64,000 nucleotides of DNA from Hypholoma sublateritium FD-334 SS-4. Lineage: Eukaryota; Basidiomycota; Agaricomycetes; Agaricales; Strophariaceae. Numbering within the stretch: the stretch's first letter is position 1; the number at the start of each line of letters is the position of its first letter. The translations under genes and the position numbers were made by a program. Below are positions 37,670 through 48,620 of this stretch, one piece after another. Under the pieces are notes generated by a model. It saw only the letters and a program-made list of their open reading frames with translations, was not told the DNA's origin and searched no databases. The stretch lies in the NCBI GenBank assembly GCA_000827495.1, contig KN817576.1, forward strand, positions 184,615-248,614, read 5' to 3'.

Positions 37670-38560
37670 ACGTACAAGGCGTGAGAGGAAGCCAAGAAGG
37701 CCAGCAAACGGTACACTGCTGAGAGATGAGAACTGTCGTTTGAGATGTGATGCAAATCTCGAAAGCGACATGACGAGCCGAGCAAGCTGGAATGACGTCG
37801 AGCGTCCGCGAAAGGTTCTGAGTTTGATTCGAGCCGGAAGCCACAAACCGGAAAATCAACGTCAACGTCCACCCAAAGTCCAGCGATCGAGAGTCTCGGT
37901 CATTAGAAATTATACGAGCTACCATCCCAGGAAATGGAGCAGTTCGGCCGCCCCAAAGTTCACCTCCTGGAGCTTGACATTCTGTCCATAAGCAGCGTTA
38001 TTGTGAGCCTGAACGTGCACTTCCAGTATGTTGTCGTTCTGATTGTCGGGTGGAGGCCCAGAAAACGGGTGCAACTATGCCCAAAAAGTCGAGCGTGCCG
38101 AATGAGATGGTTGGAAGAAGAAAGAAAGGCGTGGGATTTGAATGCAACCACGACTGCTCGGCACTCGGCCCGCTGATCTTGTGCCCAGCGCTTACGCATT
38201 GCTCCTCTCGACCACTCCAGCGCTTGACGCCAATTGTTCCTACTTACGACAAGACGGGTCTGCCTCACGGTCCTAGAAGCCGCCACAAACATATATTTCC
38301 CTTGCAGCAATGGAGGGCATCAAATCTGTTCGCAACCCACGAGACAGTTTATGGGCCGGAGCGAACTGGCGAATTTGTGGCACCGGTACCTGTCTGCTGG
38401 CTTCCTCCCATTCTTGGGCGTTCGACGTGGAATTGAGCTTTGAATGCACAGGTGTGCGAAATATATTGTTCCAAAAGCGTTAGTGCTTACCATGCTTCTA
38501 TTGCTTTTATGCCCGAGTCAATTGCGGGGCAGTACCCCGCACTGAATAATGGCTGGTTTG
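37670..38560 (+). pseudogene. Decayed copy A of the Ifi-6-16-like gene
   Basis: Aligns by eye, same orientation, with 40008-41010 around the intact gene. Shared stretches include gatgtgatgc.aatctcg, tgcccaaaaagtcgag, ggaagaaagaaaggcgtgggattt, acgacaagacgggtctgc and caatggagggcatcaa. Exon 1 is recognisable near 38258 but its frame is broken. The part coding the membrane core is largely missing: the sequence jumps from an exon-2-start equivalent (cttcctcccattcttgggcgttc) to the exon-2 end and intron-2 equivalent (gctttgaatgcacaggtgtgcg). The final exon fades out after about 38560. Clearly non-functional as a protein gene; its 5' half, including the promoter region, is the best-preserved part. 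Confidence 0.72.
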
Positions 38561-39497
38561 CTGTAGTACAATGATATGCCATTATGTTAAACCAAGCCCC
38601 ACAATTCCCTCAGGAATGACCATTACATCTAATCATTGATGTGCTTTAGCATCTCCTCGTGGTTTTTTATGTCAATTTATTAGGTGGCGGTCTGTTTTTA
38701 TTCGCCGTACTTGAGTAGGACGACGCGCAATGCGTATAGCACACAAAAAAGGTACCCGCGAACCAGGAGATTGAGCCAGACTATACTCAATCCATCTTTT
38801 CAACTAGATAACCTCAATTGGCTCGACTTCGAATGTCGTCGATGCATTCTATGTACTTGGATTAGCTTTGAGTTACGACCTTCAGATTAACTTCGTGGCC
38901 ATGTCAAATATTTCAATAATTATCCTACGTGTAACATACACACTACTTTATGTAGCGCCATAATTTAGTGCTGCTCTTGTGACAGAGCCGCGCTGCAGGC
39001 CCCACTCTCCGACGACTCTATTTTATTTCTTGACGGTAAGCATAAATTCTTCCGAGTCGGTGACTATCGAAAAGTCAAAAATCCCATTACATAAATCAAA
39101 GTATTTCGCAAGAAGCACGGCCTGCGACCAGTACGTACCAGCGTTGGAATGGGAGAATCCTTAGTTACCCTTTACATTTAATGCTCCATTAGAATTAACT
39201 TTCAATATTATCTTTACTGACCAGCGCCTTTGCAGGGAGGCCAATCTTGTTTCTATCTCATTGAAAGTACGATAAAAAATTCGGTCAATTGAGCGTCACC
39301 GATGAAAATTAATGAATCGAAGGCTATAGATATTATACACTGGAAACGCATACATACGCCTCATGTGTCGGATTCGACGCCCCTTACGTCCATGACCGGA
39401 AAGCAAAAGCTTGCGGGAGGCCGCATAGGTATAAAGGACGACATCTCTGCGCCGCTCCTTCCTCCAACATCACACTGGCACCCGACGCAGCTTCACT
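38561..39497. other. AT-rich spacer before the zinc-finger gene
   Basis: Many stops on both strands; no supported feature. Confidence 0.45.
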
Positions 39498-39742
39498 ATG
39501 CCCGTAGCGCATTTCTGCCGCTCGTGTGGCAAGTCATTCAAAACCGTCTCGGGGCTCAGAGCCCACGCCCGCGCAAAGAGCCACAAAGCGAACCCGTACA
39601 TATGCGAGGACTGCGACGTTTCCTTCGTATCTTGGAAAGCACTGCAATCGGTGCGTACTTTCTGTCATCAGATTCTGTATGAGCACCTTTGGACTCGTTG
39701 GTTTGCCAGCACAAAGAATCTGCCTTCAAGCACATATTTTGA
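39498..39742 (+). CDS. Small C2H2 zinc-finger protein (61 aa)
   Basis: Exons 39498-39650 and 39710-39742, with a 59-bp intron (GTGCGT..TTGCCAG). The product is a 61-residue protein made of two C2H2 fingers. Finger 1, CRSCGKSFKTVSGLRAHARAKSH, is C-x2-C-x12-H-x5-H. Finger 2, CEDCDVSFVSWKALQ|SHKESAFKH, is completed across the intron as C-x2-C-x12-H-x6-H. It stops three codons after the last His. Related basidiomycete proteins usually continue with more fingers, so this may be a truncated copy, but both zinc sites are complete. x5/x6 spacing between the His residues is seen in zinc-finger proteins that bind double-stranded RNA or ribosomal precursors as well as DNA. Function unknown. Confidence 0.66.
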
Positions 39743-40007
39743 TTACTAGTAGTAATTTGACTGGTTCGTCCGAGAGTCTGATCCGGGACAGTGCATTGCT
39801 GATGTATCAGCTATGATGTAGCCGATATGCCCCATCGACTCGAAGGCGGGGTAGAAGACTCAAATCTCGGCTGCAAAGCAACCACAAGTGTATTTTTAGT
39901 GCCTTTCAAGGAGTGTTATGCCACCAGGTGCCCCAGTCCAGCCTCAAGAACCAGTCAACATTTATCACGGCGATGACCCACATGAAACGAACAGTAAGTG
40001 CAGTCAA
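39743..40007. other. Short spacer
   Basis: No feature seen between the zinc-finger gene and the upstream end of repeat copy B. Confidence 0.4.
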
Positions 40008-41515
40008 GGTAAACGGCGTGTGATGCAGCCACCAACGAGAGTGATGAAAGCCAGCCGTCATTTATAATTTAGATGTGATGCCAATCTCGGCGAAGGCGAG
40101 ATGATGAGCCGAGCAAGTTGGATATGACGTCGATCCTCCACGAAAGGTTGTGAATTTCCTTCGGGTCAGAAGCCACAAGCCCGGAGAATTGTCTTCCAGC
40201 GCTCGAGATTCTTGATCAGGAGAGATTACACGGGCTGCCATTCCAAGAGTAGAAGCAATTCGGTCGCCCCAAAAGTACGCCTCCAAGAATTCGACATTCT
40301 GTTCATCTGCGAGCCTGAACGTGCGCTACCGATATTTTTCGTTCTGATTATCGTATGGAAGACCCAGAGAACGGGGCCAGCTATGCCCAAAAAGTCGAGA
40401 GTGCCGGACGAGATGGGGTGGAAGAAGGAAGAAAGGCGTGGGATTTATGTGACTGTTGCGTGAATGCCGCTTGGTCCGGCAGGCACCCGGCCCGCTGGTT
40501 CTCCGTGGGTTCCCAGCGCTTGCGCAGCGCTGCGCTGTTCCCTTGTTCTCCACCACGACAGTTCTTGGCGCCAATGGCTCCTACGACAAGACGGGTCTGC
40601 TTCACGGCCCTAGAAGCCACCAAGAACATATGCCTCACTATCCCAACAATGGAGGGCATCAAGGCTGCTCTCACCCGCTTCCACCACGACGTCGGTGCGT
40701 GTTTTTTACCATGCGCGGGGCACGGGGACGCTGATGGGCTGCACGCGGACTGGCAGTCATGCAGCACCCGTACATATCCGCGGGTGTCCTCCTATTCTGG
40801 GCGTTCTACCCCCAATTTCCGTTCCATGTGCTGTACTTCGTCCTCTTTGTCATCCCACGCAGCATTATCCTCGGAATTCTAACGTGCTTGGGCTTTGAGC
40901 GCGGAGGGGTACGAGAAGGTGAGTATATTATTTCGAAAGCATCAGTGCCTGCCATGCTACTATTATACCAGACTCAATCGCGTCGCGGTACCAAGCACGG
41001 CGGTATGGCGGAGCCACGCCGAGCAGTGGCCTGTTTGCTGGGGCGCAGTCGTACGGCGCAGCGAATCGCGCGCCGCTGAGTGCGCAGTCCCAACAGGAGC
41101 GCCCGTCGCATCCAATAATCGGTGTGCTCTGGCGCCTCCTCGCGTTTTTGTGCCTTTACGCATCGCTTGTCGTCCTGTTGAAGTACGGCGAATAGAACCG
41201 AGAGACTGCGCCAACTATACCCAATCCTACTTCTCATCGATTTAAGCCGCCATTGCTTCCACTTGCAGTTCTTTGATTGGTACCTTTTTTGCGACATCGA
41301 CGTCTTTCTGCATCCTTGGACCAGCTTCTGTTCACGGCTAACTTCGTGGCCACGTTTCTATCCAATGTGTAATATCACCGCCTGCAATTTTATGTACCAT
41401 ATTACACTAAAGACAGATCTACACACGCGCTGACGGCGTTTGCACAAACTTCTGACAAGCCTGATGCCAAACATCTGTATGATGCATCCCCCCGCACCCT
41501 AACCAAGCTAACAGA
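40008..41515 (+). repeat. Repeat unit B (reference copy of a three-copy local family)
   Basis: About 1.5 kb containing the intact Ifi-6-16-like gene plus about 570 bp of 5' and 320 bp of 3' flank. The 5' part is shared with 37670-38560 (copy A). The 3' part, from the last codons through ctgcgccaact.tacccaatcct and tctatccaatgtgtaat to about 41515, is shared with 46970-47455 (copy C). Confidence 0.72.
40574..41195 (+). CDS. Ifi-6-16/ISG12-like small membrane protein
   Basis: Exons 40574-40694, 40757-40918 and 40972-41195 give 168 residues. The protein starts MAPTTRRVCFTALEATKN, continues into a hydrophobic region (ISAGVLLFWAFYPQFPFHVLYFVLFVIPRSIILGILTCLGF), and then carries GGVREDSIASRYQARRYGGATPSSGLFAGAQSYGA, which has the Ifi-6-16 layout (LGF..GGV..GSxA...Q...GG..P..G.FA..QS.GA). 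A C-terminal hydrophobic helix (IIGVLWRLLAFLCLYASLVVLL) ends KYGE. Both introns have consensus ends and preserve frame. Human ISG12 proteins act at mitochondria and in apoptosis or innate responses; fungal members are uncharacterised. I place it in the family from the motif alone. It is the only intact copy of three here. Confidence 0.76.
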
Positions 41516-42836
41516 GAGGGAGGTGGATTTAGCTGCCTGGGATTTCTACTAATTTACTACAACTTGATTAGAACTGCAGATCTCGTCAGATTTTATAGAA
41601 AGGGTATATCAATACATGATTACGGAGGGTCGAAGACACGCCAAGGTTACAGGATTTCGATAACTGGCAATTAAATGTTACCACAATCTGATTCGAACGA
41701 CCAAGCGACGACTCCCCGAGGTTAGAATCGATGGTGCGTCTCTGCAAATAAAAGGACATTGAATATTTTTTCTTTGCCATCCACTGTCGACGAGTACGGC
41801 CTCGATATTGAACTCTCTGATATAACTTTGGATTTTCGACGAAGATGTGGCCAACGTGAACCCGGACTCCGGCGCGTGGTTTTCAGTGCCTTGTCACCAT
41901 GCCCAGAAAATATTTCGCGTGGTATTTCAGATATCTCTCTGACCATGTCAGTCCGTCCAAAAAAAAACAGTAACGGCCCTCTTCGAATCTCAATTACGCG
42001 GGGCGCGGGGCGCGGGCGATGACGCGCCTACAGCAATTATAGATCTAGCCTTCGGCTAATAATGTGAATGCGGAGGTGACTACGTCATGGCGAATGGCGA
42101 TGACGGAGGATATGGATCAAATACGGACGACATATATAGGGAAAATGTTATGCCCAAAATGATAGGTTGGGGATCGTCGCCATTCCGTAAATGCTACACT
42201 CGTTGTCACTACACAGGTGAAGCAGAGGTGGCACACATTAAATATAAAGAAACGGGACGAGGAGTTGACGAGGATGCAGTCCAAACTCTATGTTGGATCT
42301 ATGTAAAGAAAAGTGACGTGAACCTATCAGTCCCAATGGGGCCGCAATCCGGACAGGACGCCATGTATTCAAGGTATTTAGGAAAGAACAGAGGAGCGAA
42401 TGTCGGGTTACTTCAAAATTCCTTCAGCCAGTTCCTCATTACCGTTCACTTGCAGTTCGCGATGGCCGCAGAAGTATCAGGTAATTCCTTTGCGTCATCA
42501 CGTGGGCTATCAAAGTTGAGACGAAATACAGCAACCTTTTCACTGTTCAGCTCTCTCAGCTTTCGCGCTGGGCAGCAGCCTGGGCTACCCAGGGGAGATG
42601 CTGCCGCTCGTCGATTCCACCTGTTTCTGCACCCAGGCTCTTGCCATGCAGCCTGCTAACTCTCCTTTATTTAGATCCCAACAGCAATCGAGACAGTTCC
42701 ACAGCTCTACCAGGTGCGTCCAGTGACCAGTCACTCCCGGCCGCGGTTCCACGTATATTTAAAACTATGTTTAGGGGTAGCGGTGCATGGGTTGACCTAT
42801 ACTTCCAAAGACGGAGAGCGCGGCGGTACGGCACAG
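41516..42836. other. 5' flank of YTH gene, no supported gene
   Basis: Includes a 190-codon plus frame (42087-42659) without domain similarity. It probably overlaps the YTH promoter or 5' UTR, which may itself contain an intron (gtgcgt at 42714). No RNA gene seen. Confidence 0.4.
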
Positions 42837-45598
42837 ATGATGAACGGCGAAGCACCAAAACAAAAACCACAAAATTTTGATCCTGCCAGGCCTGGTGCTC
42901 GCTCACGACGCTCCCGGTCAAATCCTCCGCAACGTGTCCCACATTCCTCTGGATTAGAATCAGGATTCGATTACCCGTCGCTATCCCACAGCGTCCTCAA
43001 AAACGAAAATGTGCGCGATGAGCCACCCGCGTCATTTATCCCCCAGCCGCGTCGCTTTCCGCCCCCAGCAGTATTATCGTATGACCAGAGATCTGGCCTC
43101 GTTGACCCGCACGCGATGCCCACGCAGTCAAATTTGATGAATACACTGCACCCACAGCGTACGTACGCGTTTGCAGCGCACCAGCATTCCATACCGCAAG
43201 ACATGCACACCGGCTTCCAAACCATGCTGCAGTCCCATACGCCAGCATTCGCCTACGCGCACTCTCCCGCAGAAGGTGCCCACCAGCCACACCTTTCTTC
43301 CTCTAATGCGCCAAGGACGACGCCGTATACTCCCCATCCCTCTTATTCACAGCAGACGTCCTATTTGCCTTCTTCCTCCAGCCAGGGCGGTTCGCTCTAT
43401 GGTGGATCTGGCCCACTTCGCTCCTTACAGTATCCATCTACGACGGTCGTCCCCGCATACAATTACCCTCCCCAAACATACGCCCCCACGCAAATGTACC
43501 GACCCCCATATCCTACGCCTAATTTTGGTCAGCAATTTATATCGCAAGGCGAAAGTGGCTCTCAACTGGGATGGTACTACTTTCCGCACCTTTCGTCGGG
43601 TCCCTCGCCGCTTCCTCGCGACACAGGCCCGCCGTACCAAAGTCATTATGCGGTGGGCTATTCCAAGGCAGGCCACTCCGGTATGGCCCACTCCTTCACT
43701 TCCGAGGCTGCCCAAGGTCGACCCCCGGAACATTATTCTTCGTCTTCTTCGCGGTATCAATCTGAGTATCCCCCCTCGCCTGGATCTGTGCCTCTGCAGC
43801 ATAGCCCCCCGGCCGAAGAGATGTTGGCGGCAATGCCCATGGAAGGCGGATCTCCTGCGACAAACGACCACCCGCTGATCCGGCGCTCGTTCCACCCTAA
43901 CCCGCCTGCGGACCGCTCGGACTGGGTCATGTGGGTGGGCAATGTGCCGGCAGACGCGACGCACGACGAGGTCTGGCAGTTCTTCACCGCCGCCCCGGCT
44001 GATGCCAGCGCGCCAGCGGGCGCGGCCAACGGCGTCGTCTCCGTGTTTCTCATCGCGCGGTCGAGCTGCGCATTCGTCAACTACTGGAGCATGGAGGTCC
44101 TGCAGTGCGCGATCGCGAGGTTCAACGGCGTGCCGCTCCGGGCTAATGACTTGAGCTGTCCGCGACTGGTGTGTCGCGCGCGGAAGACGGACGACGAGCT
44201 GAAGGCGGGTGTGGGCTACCAACGAGGGATGGGCATGCACACGCGATGGGTGAGGGAGAAACTTGCCGAGGGAGTGCTTCCTCAAAAGCCCCAATCAGCC
44301 GCGCCGGATGAACCTTCGTCGCCGGAGGGTGCGTCCGCCAGCCTGGCGGGGCCGCAATCGGACGTCTCGCCCTCCAGCGATAACGACGACGGGAAAGGTC
44401 GCAACCCGCCGCATTCGAACAGCACGACGTCGACCAACTCCAGCTTTCTCGCCTACCATTTTCCAATTCGTTATTTCATTTTGAAATCACTGAGTCAGGC
44501 AAGTCATTCACGAGCATGCATGGACGCTGGACCTGACTTTTTGCCACCAGGCGGATCTGGATATCAGTGTTTCGCGCGGGATATGGGCCACTCAAAAGCA
44601 TAACGAAGAGATACTGGACCAGGCGTTCCGGACGAGCGAGGAGGTCTATCTGGTTTTTGGCGTCAACAAAAGCAAGGAGTTTTATGGCTACGCGAGGTGA
44701 GCGGCAATGTCATCTTCATACTTATCGATAACAATGAATTCAGACGCGTTTGCGTAGGATGACTGGGCCTGTCCTTCGCAGCAAGAGCGACGTGCAGTGG
44801 ACAAGCCGTTCGCCTCATCACTCCCCCAACGTACTTGCTGGTCAGATCTTCAGTCAACCAGGCGCTTTTTTCTCGCCCGGCGACCACCGTCTTGTCGATA
44901 GCTCGCCTCTCGCCCCCGCAGCGACGAGTGCAGGAGACGCACCTGATCCAATTTATGAACGTCATTCGGCACCTGCTTTAATCGGAGACGAGAATCGGAA
45001 GCAGTCGCCTCTCGCGCTCACAGTAAAGCCGCACAGTGTAGATCAGCAACGCTTGTATCTCAAACATGGGGGGACCGAGCGACTCGCACTGGACACGTCG
45101 GCCCCTGGACGCGCTATCCGGGGGCACGAAGTCGCGCCGGGAATGGACGAGCCAAACGTCCCGACATGCGATTTGGTCCACGAGGAAGACATTGACAACG
45201 CAGAAGCCGAGGAGGAGACTAACGACCTCGCCACTCCCCTCATCCAGCCGGGCGACGATATCCCGCGGGGCGAGGTATCGTGGGGCGACAGCTTCGCCGT
45301 CGAGTGGCTCTGCAAGGAGCGCCTGTCGTTCAATAGGACGCGACACCTGCGGAACTCCTGGAATCGCGACAAGGAGATCAAGGTGTCCCGCGATGGCACG
45401 GAGCTCGAGCCGTCCGTCGGGCGGCAGCTCCTGCAAGACTGGGGCGAAAACGCTGGACTCCCATCGAGCCCCGTAGGCGCACCTGGAAGAACGCCTTTAG
45501 GTAGCAGCGGGAGGCGCAGACCGAGCACCAAATCTGAATATCCACTCCCTATTATGGGCGGCGGAGACAGATTGCCCACCGGGTTGTTACGATCATGA
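42837..45598 (+). CDS. RRM + YTH domain RNA-binding protein
   Basis: Exons 42837-44498, 44551-44696 and 44758-45598 give about 882 residues. The first in-frame ATGs are the pair at 42837/42840 (MMNGEAPKQKPQNFDPARPG). About 360 low-complexity residues rich in Ser, Pro, Tyr and Gln are followed by an RRM (WVMWVGNVPADATHDEVWQFF ... CAFVNYWSMEVLQCAIARFNG). The YTH domain then reads YHFPIRYFILKSLSQ|ADLDISVSRGIWATQKHNEEILDQAFRTSEEVYLVFGVNKSKEFYGYARM. About 150 inserted residues interrupt it before FAVEWLCKERLSFNRTRHLRNSWNRDKEIKVSRDGTELEP. Trp of GIWATQ and of VEWLC are the aromatic-cage positions that read N6-methyladenosine, and both are present. The first intron is GC-AG. Likely a cytoplasmic or nuclear m6A reader of the Pho92/Mmi1 type. 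Confidence 0.93.
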
Positions 45599-45651
45599 TC
45601 ATCCGGGCGCGTTCAACGGAGAGCCATAACATTTAGCAACTTTAACCATTC

Positions 45652-45685
45652 TTTTTTTCGAAAAAAAAAAAAAATGCGCGCGCGC
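45652..45685. repeat. T7-CG-A14 palindrome followed by (GC)n
   Basis: Seven T, CG, then fourteen A form a perfect 16-bp palindrome core, followed immediately by tgcgcgcgcgc. It lies about 55 bp after the YTH stop codon. Confidence 0.8.
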
Positions 45686-46599
45686 AATCACACTTATATC
45701 TTTGCATCTATCGATATGTGAGCCTACTAGATCTTTTCAGGCGCGCACCGCTTTGCTAATTGGGGGCCAGCTTCCTTTTGCTGACAGGTCAATTTCAGTT
45801 TCATATCATATTTTACGGCGCGACATAAAATTTAACACTCCAATCACATACACAAATGCAAAGCTGTCTTTTAATATTGGGCAACATTCGGATCTTATCT
45901 TATCCACGCTGTATCTCTATCAACTATGCATTCCGACCGTGTACCCTCCTGGCCCCGCCCTCGCCTCGCACCCCGGACCCCCTAATGCATACACACTCTT
46001 TGTCTCCATTGTAGCCATAGGTAGCTTGTTGTTTGGCACCCTCGCTCCCCTGTCGCACGCGCATCGTACTCAGACACTATTCACACCACACACAGCTTTT
46101 TGGTCGCGCACAAGTATCGGTTGCGTATCGGCGTGTGTTTACCTTTGTATCCAGATGCCCCTCCTCTTCTGCCTCGCAATATGGAATGTTAGCGGCCCTC
46201 CCGACTTATGCCTTTCTTCCCCCGCACCACCTCTCAGATAGTCTTTTACGACGATCGCCACCCGCCACCCACCCTTCCCACCCCCGGCCCGCCCCTCCGG
46301 CCCGACCCTAACATCCTTGCACTGCTGGACACGCACTTCCGAGAAAGGGCGGCGGAGGAGCGTTTATCGCGGGTCTAACGCTCGACGACGATGACATGCT
46401 CATGGCCATCGTCGCCGAATTTCCGGCGTACTTTTGGCGCCACTGTCAAGTTACTGTGATAAAAAGCCTAATTCCCACTACGTTCAGTAGTGTGATTCTT
46501 CTCTCTTCCAAAAATCCAACTGGCGTATAGTTACCATCGAACATTCGGGTGTTTCCGTATTACATGGTCGTGTACATGCTTCCGGCTAAGTGTTGTCTC
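45686..46599. other. Gene-poor spacer
   Basis: Open frames such as plus 45702-46241 are C/T-rich with no domain. A short peptide-like stretch at 46300-46378 (ILALLDTHFRERAAEERLSRV) looks coding but is isolated. Confidence 0.35.
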
Positions 46600-47455
46600 T
46601 GAGATTCCTGATTGGCTTTGCATCAGGTCATCACAGTCAGAGCGCTCGCAAACCGCTCGTCTGCGAGGATGATACGCGCCGTCGCCGTGCGCGGCGAATC
46701 GCAGCTCCCTGTGGACGCGTCCGCAGCGGCGGCGCGCATCCTCTCCTCCCCAACCTCCAACAAGCCCGCCGTCACCGCCTTGAGCAAGCACTTCGCTCCC
46801 CGCGCATTCTCCGTGAACGCCGCCAGGTCGATCCTCCCGACCACGACAGGCCACAGCGCGCCGCTAATGGCCGCTACGGCCCACGCGTCTGCCTCGCGGC
46901 GCTCGAAACGCCCAAGCACAGTATATGCGTCGCCGTCCCGATGATGGAGGCGCGCGCTCGAGCATCCGCCGCGACGTCGGTGCGTGCGTTCTACCCCCGA
47001 TTAATTTCGTCCCCCGCACCTATCGTCGGCGGGCTCTGGCGCCTCCGCGGCTTTTGTGCCTGTGCGCGTCGCCCGTCGTCTTGCTGAAGCACGTCCAATA
47101 GAAGCGGCCACGACCCGGGGACTGCGCCAACTGTACCCAATCCTGCTTATCGTCGATTCAGTCCCCCATCGCTTGCAGCGTTTTGAGTGTGGAAACTTCT
47201 TTGCTACGACGACGTCTTTCTACCTGCTTCTGCTTGCATACGGCCGAGTGTCTATCCAATGTGTAATACCACTCCTGCAACTCTATGTACCATACTGCAC
47301 ACTAGATTTATGCCAACACATTGCTTTATCGATAACTAAAGATAGGTATTTACATAGGCGCTGAGAACAGCTGCAGCACCAAGCCCTGACGTCAGTGACT
47401 CAACGTCTGCATGAATCTGATGTATCCCGGGCTCCCCATGCCATAATCAAGCTAA
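46600..47455 (+). pseudogene. Copy C of the Ifi-6-16-like gene, internally deleted
   Basis: Same orientation as the intact gene at 40574. An ATG equivalent at 46867 is followed by exon-1 text with a one-base deletion and a three-base insertion (cgcgtctgcctcgcggcgctcgaa for cgggtctgcttcacggccctagaa), then the exon-1 donor (gacgtcg|gtgcgt). About 20 bases later the sequence continues with the last 20 codons of exon 3 (tctggcgcctc...ttttgtgcct). Exon 2 and most of exon 3, encoding the whole Ifi-6-16 core, are missing. The 3' flank then matches copy B again (ctgcgccaactgtacccaatcct, tctatccaatgtgtaat, aatcaagctaac). GC content is visibly higher than in copies A and B. Confidence 0.72.
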
Positions 47456-48620
47456 CCCTGTCGCGCAGCGTCGCAACCGGCATCTAACCGCCCCCGAAGC
47501 CATGTTTTATGCCCTGCAAACAGCCCTACAAAAACGACGAGTGAAACCGCCCCCCCCCCTTGACGCGCATATATAACGCGCAAAGCATAGTTCACGGCCC
47601 ATCGACCCCGGCCAAGCCACGCGAGGCGGCCAGGCAGACAACGCTTATCATCCCGCCGCTGATGGATGACAAGCACGCGACCGCGATAATGATAATGAAA
47701 GCATGTCGTATGAAAGGAAAATGCCGCGTACGTGTGCGGCGAGCAGCGAAGCGCAGCGCTCCGTGGACGCGTCGGCAGGTGGTGGCGCTCCCTCTCCAAC
47801 AGGCTCGCCGCCCCGCCATACTTCGCGCCTCCCGCCGCGCATCTCCGGGGTGCCAGCGATGCTTAGCTTCAGCCACGTTAGACGAACGGGGAGGTGAGGC
47901 ACGATTATGCAATTTTTGCTGCACTGCGCGAGGAGAAGCGCTGCCTGGGAGACGCGTCTCGCCGCGACGGTCCGGGTTGCGTTTTCGTGCGCCGTACGCG
48001 ATGTCTGTGCACGCCGTCTCAGCAGACGAGCGCGAGTTGTGAGAAATACGCACCCAGTCGACGAACGCGCCTGTGTTCGTTATAGAAACCGAAGCTATAG
48101 GTAATCCTGCATCACCAGAATCAGAGGCAATCCGCGGTTGCAGGCAGCGTACGCGCCGCGGCGCAAGGCGGAATTTCCACGCGAAGCGTCACATTAAGGC
48201 CTAGATATAGCCATTCCTGGCCCAGCAAGCCGACTCGGCGGGCGGCGCTGCCCGAATAGGAACAGCGCAGGTGCGTAATACCCTCGGTATCCTTGCGACG
48301 CGCGGACAGGTGCGGGAGCCAGAGCAAGAGGTGGCGAAGGCGAGATCCAGAAAGCAAGCTCGCTGGCGCAGTGAAATGACGGACTTCGACCTCGGGCGGT
48401 GGGCAGTAGTGTGCGAGAGCAATTTCCACAAAGCGGGGATGGTGCAGGACGATATCCCGATCTGCGGGCGCCTCGAGGCGAGAAGGGGAGCTTAGTCAGC
48501 GTCATTAAATCGAAACGGGAACAAGGCCCAGCTCACTGTCGAACAATCACGGCAAGTGACAGCTTTTGAACGTTGACTCTAGCGCGGCGGCCAGCATGGC
48601 ACGCCTGATGCACCCTTGCT
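47456..48620. other. Spacer, possible fourth remnant
   Basis: Between 47580 and 47900 several phrases (atcatcccgccgctgatggatgac, tggacgcgtcggcag) faintly recall copy C, but the match is too weak to call. No supported gene before the F-box start. Confidence 0.35.

Noticed and set aside
42087..42659. 190-codon plus frame upstream of the YTH gene
   Set aside because: Lacks domain features and is probably 5' flank or UTR.
42714..42836. Upstream extension of the YTH reading frame
   Set aside because: It would start at GTG; the ATG pair at 42837/42840 is the first proper start.
47580..47900. Fourth copy of the Ifi-6-16-like repeat
   Set aside because: Only short, imperfect phrases match; not enough to separate from GC-rich chance similarity.
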